Assembly: GCA_963815535.1 (NCBI GenBank)
Contig: CAWFGS010000001.1
Location: forward strand, 124,001 to 188,000
Length of the DNA: 64,000 bases
Origin: CAWFGS01 sp963815535
GTDB lineage: Bacteria; Pseudomonadota; Alphaproteobacteria; Sphingomonadales; Sphingomonadaceae
Reading direction: 5' to 3'
In this document: positions 11,425 through 21,093 of the stretch, in pieces
Layout of the letters: each line of letters opens with the position of its first letter
How positions within the stretch are numbered: the stretch's first letter is position 1
Made by a program: the position numbers and the translations under genes
The notes under the pieces: generated by a model
Told to the model about the DNA's origin: nothing
Databases searched by the model: none
Seen by the model: only the letters and a program-made list of their open reading frames with translations

Positions 11425-13065
11425 TCAGTTGGTGTCCGCGTCGGCTGCCGGAACGGTATCGTCGGTTGTGCCATCGCCCCTGCTGTGATCGGCGCTGTCG
11501 CCCGCGCTGTTTTCGGCGTCATCGTCCGGCAGAGCATTCGCATCTTCTTCCAGCGTGGCGGACGCTTTCGCCAATATGCTTTCCGCCCCGCCCGATGTCC
11601 GCGTCTGTTCCAACGCGGCGATCAGCGTGCGGGCGGAGTCCCCGTCATGCGGATTGCCCGCGATGACTTTCAGCAGGCCTATCGCCTTGTCGAGATCGCC
11701 TTCGCCGGCGTGGTATTGGGCCAGTGCGAACCGTATCTCTCGCGCTTCGGGCGCGCCAAGAAATGCCTGTTGCAGCGCGAAGCCGGTCTGTTCGTGCTTG
11801 CCGCCTTCTTTCAGGAAACTGGTTCCGAACCGGAACAGCGGCAGCGGATTGTCCGGATCGATCTGGTTGGCCGCGCCGTAGGCCCGGCGCGCTTCCATCC
11901 ACATGTCGGGGCTTTCGGGCAGCCCGTGATCGAACGCCTCCAGCAACAAATCGCCTTGCAGAACCTTCGCCATCAGATGATCGGGTTTCATCGCCAGCGC
12001 GCGGTCGAGCGCGTTTTGCGCGGCGGTGAAATCATACTTGATCGGTGCATCGTCGCTATGCGCAGCGATATGTTCCAGGCGGGCCAGTTGATACCACGCT
12101 TCCGCATCGCCTTCCTCGCTCATGGCGAGTTCGATCAGTTTACCGCGCGTTCTATCGACCTTGTAGCCCATCGATCGTTGCAAGCTGAGTTCGACCAGAT
12201 CCGACCGATAGTCCGACAGTTCGGCGACCTTGATATCGCTGACGTAATCCAGCGGCTCTTCGGATCGGGAATAGGTCATGTCCCCCTTGATGTATTTCTG
12301 CAGGCGTTTTTCCAGTTCGTCCAGATCCCCGAACGAAGCTTCCGCTGCGGCGAGGGGCTCTGCGCCGTCTTTCAACGCATTGAGATACGCGCTTATCGAC
12401 GCGCCGCGATCGTCCGACCGATACAGCATATGCGTCAGCGCCCAGGACCAGCCGTAAAACGCCGAAACATCTTCTATCCCGCCGGCCGCCCTTTCGGACA
12501 GCAGGGTGCGGATCGGAACGCGTGGCCCCCGCAACAGCGAATAGGCGCGATGTTTGGCAATTCCGCCATACGTCCACGATCCGTCGCGTTCGAATTCCGC
12601 CGTGCTCATGAACTCCGCGAACCCTTCGGTGAACCATGCGGGCGTGGGAATGGGCATATTGCGGAACATGAAATGATGGGCATATTCGTGGAACAGCACC
12701 GTCTGCCCGTCCAGGCCCCATTCGCCCGCCTTCTCGCGGGAGGCGACGGCCATGCTGCCTTCCGCTTCGGGCCGATAGAAGCCCGCGACGTAGCTGCGTT
12801 TCGGGCCCATCAGCCGATCGACCTTGGCGGAATTGTCCATCAGATAGATCGTCAGGCGATTGGGAACCTGTTCCGGCTGACGATTGAACAATGTGCGGAG
12901 CAGGGCGTCGAATTTCTCCGCCTTTTCCGCGAACTGGGTGAGATTGCGTTCGCTGCCGTCGCTGTAGATTACGAAATGGTGCGTGTCGGCGCGATACCAG
13001 GTATCGGCCCATGCCGGTGTCGCGGCGAAGCACAGGGCCAGAACCGGAAGAATGAAACGCTTCAT
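11425..13065 (-). CDS. secreted zinc metallopeptidase-like protein with TPR repeats
   Basis: A 546-residue exported protein. The signal peptide ends ...CFAATPAWA. An N-terminal domain is followed by a gluzincin-type active site, HEYAHH (about residue 130), and the downstream glutamate in WFTEGFAEFMST, matching M1/MA-like peptidases. From about residue 300 there are TPR-like helical repeats (AWYQLARLEHIA, ARRAYGAANQIDPDNPLPLF, ALAQYHAGEGDLDKAIGLL), then an acidic low-complexity tail. The frame stays open upstream, but the signal peptide fixes the start at 13065. The substrate is unknown. Confidence 0.8.
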   Translation of the reverse strand: MKRFILPVLALCFAATPAWADTWYRADTHHFVIYSDGSERNLTQFAEKAEKFDALLRTLFNRQPEQVPNRLTIYLMDNSAKVDRLMGPKRSYVAGFYRPEAEGSMAVASREKAGEWGLDGQTVLFHEYAHHFMFRNMPIPTPAWFTEGFAEFMSTAEFERDGSWTYGGIAKHRAYSLLRGPRVPIRTLLSERAAGGIEDVSAFYGWSWALTHMLYRSDDRGASISAYLNALKDGAEPLAAAEASFGDLDELEKRLQKYIKGDMTYSRSEEPLDYVSDIKVAELSDYRSDLVELSLQRSMGYKVDRTRGKLIELAMSEEGDAEAWYQLARLEHIAAHSDDAPIKYDFTAAQNALDRALAMKPDHLMAKVLQGDLLLEAFDHGLPESPDMWMEARRAYGAANQIDPDNPLPLFRFGTSFLKEGGKHEQTGFALQQAFLGAPEAREIRFALAQYHAGEGDLDKAIGLLKVIAGNPHDGDSARTLIAALEQTRTSGGAESILAKASATLEEDANALPDDDAENSAGDSADHSRGDGTTDDTVPAADADTN

Positions 13066-13145
13066 TGGCACGCACCTTTGTTCTGCATCGCCCGCAACTT
13101 GTCTCAATCGGACGCGGTTTGCAACGCCGACGGCGAAGCTGCCAG

Positions 13146-15315
13146 TCACACGAAACTGTATGGATCGATATCGATGCCGATCCGAATGCCGGCGCCGAAG
13201 TTCAGGTCGCCCAGCCAGTCGCGCATCACGGCCTGCACGTTTGCCGTGCGCCGGGCGTTCAGCAGCAGGCGGTATCGGTAACGGTTTCGCAGCAGGGACA
13301 GCGGTGCGGGGGCCGGGCCCAGGATCGCGATGTCGGGATGGCTGGGGCGGGCATTGCCGATGGCGATGGCGGCGGCGCGGGCGTCGGCCTCGTCCTCGCT
13401 CGACACGATGATCGCGGCCCACCGTCCGAACGGCGGCGCGCCTGCGCTGCGGCGTGCATCCGTTTCGGCGGCGTAGAACGCATCGCGATCGCCATCGGCC
13501 AGCGCGGCGATGACGGGCGCGTCGGTGTGGCGAGTCTGGATCAGCACCTCACCGGGTTTGGAGCCGCGCCCGGCGCGTCCGGCGACTTGCGCGACCTGTT
13601 GGTAGGTGCGTTCGGCCGCGCGCAAATCGCCGCCCTCCAGGCCCAGATCGGCATCGACCACGCCCACCAGCGTCAGGTTGGGAAAATGGAACCCCTTCGT
13701 CACCAATTGCGTACCGACGATCACGTCGATCGCGCCCGCTTCCGCTTCCGCCACGAAGGCCGCCGCCTTGTCGGGGGAGCCGAGCGTGTCGGATGTGACG
13801 ACGGCCACGCGCGCGCCGGGCAATATCTCCGCCACCTCGTCCGCAATGCGTTCGACGCCGGGGCCGCACGCGACCATGCAATCGGGCTCTCCGCAATCAG
13901 GGCAAGTGTCGGGCGGGGCGGTTTCGTGCCCGCAATGATGGCACGAAAGCCGCTGCGACAGGCGATGTTCCACCAGCCATGCGGAACAGTTCGGGCATTG
14001 AAAACGATACCCGCAATTGCGGCACAATGTCAGCGGGGCATAGCCGCGCCGGTTCAGGAACAGCAGCGATTGTTCGCCATCCGCCAGCCGTTCTTCCAAC
14101 TTCGCGACCAGCGCCGGGGCCAGCCAGCGCCCGCGATCGGGCTTTTCCTTCGTCAGATCGATCAGGGCGATGCTGGGCAGCTGCGCCCCGCCATACCGGC
14201 TGGCCAGTTCCACGCGTTCATACGTGCCGGTGTCGGCCATGTGCAGGCTTTCGAGCGCCGGCGTCGCGCTGGCCAGAATGACGGGGATCCGTTCGAACCG
14301 CGCGCGCATCACAGCCACGTCGCGCGCATTGTAACGCACGCCGTCATCCTGTTTGAAACTGACCTCGTGCGCCTCGTCCACGACGATCAGGCCCAGCCGG
14401 CGATAGGGCAGGAACAGCGCCGACCGCGCGCCGACGACCACTTGCGCGCTGCCCCCGGCGATGGCGCGCCAGGCGCGCCGCCGCTCGGTCGATTTCAGGC
14501 TGGAATGCCACACGATGGGGGCGGCGCCGAAGCGATCTTCGAACCGGCGCAGGAAGTTTTCGGTCAAGCGCGATTTCGGGCAGCAGGACCAGCACCTGCT
14601 TGCCGTCGCGCAACGCCGCAGCCAGCGGTTCGAAATACGTTTCGGTCTTGCCCGACCCGGTCACCCCGTCGAGCAGGAAGGGCGCGAACGCATCGGCCTC
14701 GACCGCCGTCACGAAACGGTCCGCGACGGCGCGCTGATCCCGATTGAGCTTCGGCACGGCGAAATCGGCTCTGGCGTGGGGGTAGGGGCGATCGATATCG
14801 ACCTGCACCGCTTCCAGCACGCCCTGCGACACCAACCCGCGCAGCACGCCATCGCTGACGCCCGCCAGTTCGGCCAGTTCGCGGATCGTCGCCTGTTCGC
14901 CCTGCAACGCGTCCATCGCCACCGCGCGTTGCGGGGTCATGCGTTCAGGCTCCGCGCCCGACAGGCGGTATTCGGTCATCGTCGCCGGCCCGCGCAACGC
15001 CCCGCCCGACGACAGCACCATGCGCGCGACGCTGGCGAGCGGGGCGCAGTAATAATCCGCCGTCCATTCGATCAACCGCCGCAATTCCGCGCGCAGCGGC
15101 GGCACGGGCATCACATCCAGGATCGCGCGCAGCTTCGCTTCCGGCACGGGGTCCGTTTCCGGCAGTCGGTCCGGCTCCCACACGATGCCGACGATCTGAC
15201 GCGGGCCGAGCGGGGCGGCCACCACGCTGCCCGGGTGGACTTGCATCCCGGCAGGCACCTTGTAATCCAGCGGACCGAGCGCGGCGTTGAATATCAGGAG
15301 GCGGACGCGGTTCAT
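13146..15315 (-). CDS. priA: primosomal protein N', replication restart helicase (one frameshift)
   Basis: A 3'-5' superfamily 2 helicase that reloads the replisome at stalled forks. The N-terminal DNA-binding domain runs from MNRVRLLIFNAALGPLDYK. Walker A is DGVTGSGKTE and the DEAH box is VVDEAHEVSFKQ. Zinc-binding cysteines appear as CRNCGYRFQCPNC, SCHHCG and CPDCG. Helicase motif VI is QVAGRAGRG. The frame breaks near 14562, where removing one T joins LLPEIAL to TENFLRRFED, giving 722 residues. Confidence 0.95.
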
Positions 15316-15378
15316 CTTACGGGCATCTATATGGGTGCAAGCGGGCGATTGCCAATGACGCCGAATGAAGGACGACCG

Positions 15379-16091
15379 ATGCCAGACCAGCCAGCATTTC
15401 CAACCCCGACGACCGGGCGACCGGGGCGACCGCACGTCGCGGCTTCCTGATCGGGCTGACCGCGACCGGCCTGCTGGCGTTGCCGGGCTGCGCCAACGTG
15501 CCGGGTTACGGGCTGGAAGACGCGATCCGCCGCATGCTGACCCTGTCGAGCGAGCGGGCGTTCGCGCGGCTGACCGACGATGGCGGGTTCTGGGATCGGC
15601 AGGTCGATCAGGTCGGGCTGGGCCAGTTGCTGGGCACGCGCGGCGACGTGCTGTCGCGCATCCTTACCTCCGGCCCGATGAAGACGCGATTGCAGGGCGT
15701 ATTCGCCGATCTCGCCATCGATGGGGCGGAACGCGCTGCACCGATCGTGACGGATGCGGTGCGGACGATCGGCTATCGAAACGCCATCGATCTGGTGCGC
15801 GGCGGGCCGACCGGCGCGACATCGTTCCTGCGCGGGGCGCTGGGCCAATCGCTGCTGGAAGCGATGGTCCCGGAACTGGCGCAAGGGTTGCGGCTGGTCG
15901 ACGATCCGCTGCTGGGGCAGGCGTTGAACGCGCTGACCGGCGTGGATATCGGCGGGGTCACGCGCACTTTCGCCGGCCGGGTGGAAGATACGATCTGGGG
16001 CGAAATCGGGCGGGAGGAAAGCGCCATCCGCGCCAATCCGCGCGCCACCAACGATCCGCTGATCATCGGCGTGTTCGGCATCGCGCAATAG
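15379..16091 (+). CDS. DUF4197 family lipoprotein (frameshift near the N-terminus)
   Basis: The body (LEDAIRRMLTLSSERAFARL, VTDAVRTIGYRNAIDLVRGG, NALTGVDIGGVTRTFAGRVED) matches DUF4197, a periplasmic family of unknown role. Upstream in the same frame is RRGFLIGLTATGLLALPGCA, a twin-arginine-like signal with lipobox LPGC. The nearest ATG (15379) is in another frame, so one missing base around 15385-15430 is needed. The restored length is about 237 residues. It is divergent from priA, with 63 bases between the starts. The start is uncertain. Confidence 0.68.
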
Positions 16092-16106
16092 GGGGTCGAG
16101 CGGGCC

Positions 16107-17766
16107 TTATTCGGCGCGGTAAACCAGTTTCCCGCCGACCCAGGTTTCCAGCACTTTCGTCGCGCGGATATCCGCCGGTCCGGCCAATGTCGGATCGCGA
16201 TCGACGATCAGGAAATCCGCCCGCTCGCCCACGATCAGCCGGCCGAAGCGCCCTTCGGCAAATCCCGCGTAAGCGCCGTCGGACGTAAACGCCGCCAGCG
16301 CCGCTTCTCGCGATACGGTTTCCTGCGGTCGCCAGCCGCCGAACGGTTCGCCCGCCGCATCCATGCGGCTGATGGCGGTGGCGAGACCCGCGAACGGGTC
16401 TGCGGATTCAACGGGCGCATCGGACCCGAATGCCAGCCGCGCGCCGACGGCGGCGATGGACCGCCAGGCATACGCCCCGTCCAGCCGGTCCGGTCCCAGC
16501 CGAGCTTCCGCCATGATGCGATCGGAGGTTTGGTGAACGGGCTGCATCGATGCGATGATGCCATGTTCGCCGAACTTCGCCAGCTCCGCCGCGTCCACGA
16601 TCTGCGCGTGTTCGATGCGCCAGCGCCGGTCGCCGTGAATAGCTCGGCCCGATCTCCGCCACCGCGTTCAGCACATCGGAATTGGCGGCATCGCCGATCG
16701 CGTGGATCGCGACCTGAAAATTGGAAATGGATGCGGCGGTCATGACGTTCCGCAACCGCGCGGGATCCTGCAACGGCAGGCCGGTATTGCCCGGATCGTC
16801 CGCATAGGGCGCTTTCAGCCACGCTCCGCGCGATCCCAACGCGCCGTCGAGATACAGCTTCACCCCGTTCAGCCGCAGCCGGTCGTCATACAGCCACGGG
16901 CTGGGGCCGGGGCCGCCGATCAGCACCATCGCTTCCGGCCCGGCGGCATAGGCCATGATCCGCATGTTCAGCGTGCCCGCATCGCCTGCGCGGCGGAATG
17001 CCTGCCAATCCTCGATCGTGGTGCCCATATCGGCGGCGGCGGTGACGCCTTGCGACAGCAGTTTCTTCTGCGCCTCCATCAGCGCGTTGTCGAGATCGGT
17101 GGGGCGCGGCGCGGGCACGGCGGCCTGTATCAGCGCGCCCGCTGCATCCACGAACACGCCGCTGGGCATGTTGTCCGCCCCGCGTTCGATCCGGCCACCG
17201 GCAGGCGATTTGCTCGCACCCGAAATCCCGGCCACGCGCATCGCCATCGAATTGGCCCAGCCCGCATGGCCATCCACCCGTTCGAGATAGACGGGACGAT
17301 CGCCGACCGCGCCATCGAGTTCGGCGGCAGTCGGGAAACGGCCGAGGCCCCATTTTTCCTGGTTCCAGCCGCGGCCCAAAATCCATGGACGGGCGGGATT
17401 TTCAGCAGCGAAAATGCGGATCGCCGTCAGCGCTTCTTCCAGCGAAGAGGTTTCCGACAGGTCGAGCGTCAGCGCGCCGATCCCGATGCCCATGACGTGA
17501 AGGTGGGAATCGATCATGCCGGGCATCACCACGCGGCCATCGCCATCGACGCCGAATTCGACATCGCGCGGCCGTTTGTCGCCGCGTTGCAGAACCTGTT
17601 TGATACGCCCGTCATCGTCGATCCACAGGCCGGTGAACCGCTCGATGCCGCCATCTTCCCCGATGGTCAGCCCATCGACATTGTCCACCAGCACATCGGC
17701 GTGCGCGGCAGTGGCGAAGGTCAGCGCCAGCGCGGCAACGCCGGCGCGAAGAATAGTACGGGTCAT
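16107..17766 (-). CDS. exported YtcJ-like amidohydrolase (one frameshift)
   Basis: A metal-dependent hydrolase of the Amidohydro_3 type, about 552 residues, with a signal peptide ending ...TFATAAHA. Motifs include the metal-site MPGMIDSHLHVMGIG, the VKLYLDGALGSRGAW segment, VAIHAIGDAAN, and AFGSDAPVESADPFAG near the C-terminus. The frame breaks near 16633 after EIGPSY and resumes with RRWRIEHAQ; one extra base explains it. The ATG overlaps the stop of the upstream dehydrogenase gene (ATGA), indicating translational coupling. The substrate is unknown. Confidence 0.83.
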
Positions 17767-18668
17767 TGCGTGTTTCCTTTGGGCAGGCGGGAAATCAGCG
17801 CGCTGGTGTCCAGCCGCCCCCCGCCATCGCGCGATTGAATGTCTGCGTAAAACTGATCGACCAGCGCGGTGATCGGGCTGGACAGGCCGAGCGCGGTGGC
17901 TTCTTCCAAAGCGTAGCCGAGATCCTTGCGCATCCAGTCGAGGGCAAAGCCGAAATCGAACTCGCCTGCGACCATCGTCGGCCAGCGGTTTTCCATCTGC
18001 CAGCTTTGCGCTGCGCCGCCCGATATCGCGTCCAGCACGGCGGCCTGGTCCAGCCCCGCCGCCTGAACCAGCCGGATCGCTTCGGACAGGCCGCCCAGAA
18101 CGCCTGCGATGCACATCTGGTTCGCCATTTTCGCCGTCTGCCCCGCGCCCGCCGGGCCGACATGGACGATGCGCTTGCCATATGCTTCCATAACGGGCCG
18201 GGCGCGATCCATCGCTTCATCGTCGCCCCCGCACATGACCGCCAGCGCGCCAGTCTCCGCCCCCGCCTGACCGCCCGATACGGGCGCGTCCAAAGCCGCG
18301 AAGCCGCGTTCGATGGCGGCATCGTTCAAACGCCGGGCCATCCGCGCGGAAACGGTCGTGTGATCGATATAAAGCGCACCTTCGGCAGCGGTTTGAAACG
18401 CCCCATCCGGCCCCAAGGTCACCGCTTCGCAATCTTCGTCATTGCCGACGCAGGTGATGACGATATCGGCGTCTTTCGCAGCCGAAGCGGGCGTCGCGGC
18501 GGTCGCGACCGTGCGTCCTGCCTTGCGCTGGCCATCCGCCCATGCGTCGGCGCGCGCCGTGGTGCGGTTGTAAGCGGTGACGCGATGCCCCGCCGCCGCC
18601 AGATGCCCGGCCATCGGTGCGCCCATGACGCCCAGCCCGATGAAGGCGATGGTGTGCGATTTGCCCAT
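17763..18668 (-). CDS. 3-hydroxyisobutyrate dehydrogenase-family (beta-hydroxyacid) oxidoreductase
   Basis: An intact 301-residue NAD(P)-dependent enzyme. The N-terminal Rossmann fold has IAFIGLGVMGAPMAGHLA. The substrate loop is LDAPVSGGQAGAETGAL and the catalytic lysine lies in GAGQTAKMANQM. Members oxidise beta-hydroxyacids such as 3-hydroxyisobutyrate or reduce tartronate or succinic semialdehydes; the sequence alone does not decide between them. The C-terminal FALDWMRKDLGYALEEA helix is typical. It is the first gene of a two-gene unit with the amidohydrolase and diverges from the threonine ammonia-lyase gene. Confidence 0.88.
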   Translation of the reverse strand: MGKSHTIAFIGLGVMGAPMAGHLAAAGHRVTAYNRTTARADAWADGQRKAGRTVATAATPASAAKDADIVITCVGNDEDCEAVTLGPDGAFQTAAEGALYIDHTTVSARMARRLNDAAIERGFAALDAPVSGGQAGAETGALAVMCGGDDEAMDRARPVMEAYGKRIVHVGPAGAGQTAKMANQMCIAGVLGGLSEAIRLVQAAGLDQAAVLDAISGGAAQSWQMENRWPTMVAGEFDFGFALDWMRKDLGYALEEATALGLSSPITALVDQFYADIQSRDGGGRLDTSALISRLPKGNTQ

Positions 18669-18804
18669 GCCCCGCAGGCATAATCGCCGCGCCCCCGAAT
18701 GCAAGCCGGCACGGTGCGTGGTGGCCGCAGCCGCCATTGCGAAACGGCCTGCTTGCCCCTAGAGCGCGCCCGTAACGCACACCAACAGATATGGGAAAAA
18801 GCAC

Positions 18805-20039
18805 TTGTCCGATCCGCTGCCGATATCGCAATTGCTGTCCATCGACCATGTGCGCGCGGCGGCGAAGCGGATCGAAGGCGCGGTGGTCCGCACGCCGACC
18901 ATGCATTCGATCACTCTGTCGAAATTCACCGGCGCGGAAATCTATCTCAAGTTCGAAAACCTGCAATTCACCGCCGCGTACAAGGAACGCGGCGCGCTCA
19001 ACGCGCTGCTGCAACTGACGCAGGAACAGCGGGATCGCGGCGTGATCGCGGCATCGGCGGGCAACCATTCGCAAGGGTTCAGCTATCACGGGACGCGGCT
19101 GGGCGTGCCGGTCACCATCGTCATGCCGCGCACGACGCCGACGGTGAAGGTCATGCAGACCGAAAGCGTCGGCGGCACGGTGGTTCTGCATGGCGAAACT
19201 TTCGACGAAGCGTACGACCATGCCTGCCAGCTGGAGACGGAACTGGGCCTGACCTTCGTTCACCCGTTCGACGATCCGCATGTCGCGGCGGGCGCGGGCA
19301 CGACGTGCTGGAAATGCTCGAAGATACGCCGCAGATCGATTGCATCGTCACCCCGATCGGCGGCGGCGGGCTGATTTCCGGCATGGCCACCGTCGCGCGC
19401 GCGTTGCGGCCCGATATGGAAGTGATCGGCGTGCAGGCCAGCCTGTTCCCGTCGATGTATTCGCGGATCAAGGGCGAAAGCCGGATTTCGGCGGCGATAC
19501 GCTGGCCGAAGGGATCGCGGTGAAAGCGCCGGGCAAGTTTACCAGCCGCGTGATCGCGGAACGGGTGGACGATATCGTGCTGGTGGACGAACCCTGGCTG
19601 GAACGCGCGGTTTCGCTGCTGTTGCAGATCGAAAAAACCGTGGTCGAAGGGGCAGGCGCCGCTGGGCTGGCCGCGATCCTGGCGCATCCCGAACGGTTTG
19701 CCGGGCGCAAGATCGGGCTGGTGCTGTGCGGCGGGAATATCGATCCGCGCCTGCTTGCCAACGTGCTGCTGCGCGATCTGGCTCGGTCGGGCCGGCTGGC
19801 GCGGCTGCAGATCACGCTGCAGGATCGCCCCGGCGCGCTGTACAAGGTGATGAGCGAGTTCGAAGCGCACAACGTCAACATCATCGAAATCTATCACCAG
19901 CGCATTTTCACGACCCTGCCGGCCAAAGGGCTGGTGACCGACATCGAATGCGAGGCGCGCGACGCGGCGCAGCTCGATCGCCTGATCGCGGCGTTGCGCG
20001 AAAAAGGGTATTCGTGTGAAGCCGGTGGAGCTGCAATAG
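18805..20039 (+). CDS. ilvA: threonine ammonia-lyase (threonine dehydratase) with C-terminal ACT domain (three frameshifts)
   Basis: A PLP enzyme that converts threonine to 2-oxobutyrate and ammonia. The PLP lysine is in FTAAYKERGALN; glycine-rich loops are ASAGNHSQG and PIGGGGLISG. The C-terminus has an ACT domain (LQDRPGALYKVMSEFEAHNV). Breaks lie near 19303 and 19493 (one base missing each) and near 20015 (one extra). With these fixed it has 411 residues ending KPVELQ. The start is read as TTG at 18805; the ATG at 18791 is out of frame. Whether it is the biosynthetic or a catabolic form cannot be decided here. Confidence 0.88.
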
Positions 20040-20204
20040 GACGGGTTCACGACGGTCACGCATCGCCCCCATCATTGACCCTTTATTCACCCCTAATCGC
20101 TCGATTGTGGTTAAAGGCCTTTTACCGCAGGGCCAGCCGCGTCATACAGGGGCCGAACATCGCCCCGACAACACCCGCCCGTGCCAAGGACGCCCCGCCG
20201 ACCC

Positions 20205-21040
20205 GTGACGGCCCCCGTTCGCTTCCCCCGATTTTTCGTCACCAGCCCGACGCCGTGCCCCTATCTGCCGGGGCGCGACGAGCGGAAGGTGTTTACGGAG
20301 CTGAAGGGCGCGCACTCCGATCAGCTGAACGAGGCGCTGGGCCGGATCGGATTTCGCCGCAGCCAGACGGTCGCCTATCGGCCCAGCTGCGCCGGATGCC
20401 AGGCCTGCGTTTCGGTTCGGGTTGCGGCGCATGATTTCGAACCGTCCGCCACACAGCGCAAGAACCTGCGCCGCAATAGCGATCTGGTGATGACCGAATG
20501 TCGCCCCTGGGCCACCGACGAACAGTTCGAATTGTTGCAATCCTATCTCGGCGTGCGTCATCCCGGCGGCGGCATGGCGACGATGGACGAGATCGATTTT
20601 GCGGATATGGTGGAACATACGCCGGTATCCAGCTATGTGATCGAATATCGGGAACCTTCGGTGGATGGGCGACCGGGTCGGTTGGTCGGCGCATGCCTGA
20701 CCGATCGGCAATCCGACGGGCTGTCGATGATCTACAGCTTCTACGATCCCGAGCATGAGGCACGGTCCGGACTTGGCAATTACATCATCCTCGATCACAT
20801 CACGCGCGCCTCGGCGGAGGGGTTGCCGTATGTCTATCTCGGCTATTGGGTCGATGGTTCGCCGCGCATGCAGTACAAGGTCCGCTATCGACCGCTCGAA
20901 CGGTTCGGCCGCGAGGGTTGGGAACGCATCGGCCGCGAAGAGCAGGACGCGCTCATCGCCCGGCCACCGCCCCGCGCGCAAAAGCCGCGCCGCCGCCATC
21001 TGCCGACCGCACCGGCGAGCAATTGGGATTGTTCAAATAG
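20205..21040 (+). CDS. bpt: Bpt: N-end rule aspartate/glutamate leucyltransferase (one frameshift)
   Basis: This enzyme moves leucine from Leu-tRNA to the N-terminus of proteins that begin with Asp or Glu and marks them for ClpAP. Family signatures are RFPRFFVTSPTPCPYLPGR, the cysteine pair in YRPSCAGCQACVSVRV, and IYSFYDPEHEARSGLGNYII with YVYLGYWVDGSPRMQYK. The start is GTG at 20205 by family similarity; another in-frame GTG lies at 20181. A shift near 20985 leads to the tail RTGEQLGLFK and the stop at 21040, about 278 residues. tamA follows directly. Confidence 0.9.
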
Positions 21041-21093
21041 AGCGGTTTTCCGGCGATTGCCTGCTTGCCGCCGGCGTATCCTGCGCCGCGTTG

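Noticed and set aside
11038..13281. A 747-codon plus-strand open frame opposite the photolyase and metallopeptidase genes
   Set aside because: It is rich in Arg, Gln and Phe with no domain and mirrors two well-supported minus-strand genes; such long antisense frames are expected at this GC content.
19300..20020. Programmed ribosomal frameshifting in the threonine ammonia-lyase gene and others
   Set aside because: There is no slippery heptamer or downstream structure pattern, the shifts go in both directions, and they occur in many unrelated genes.
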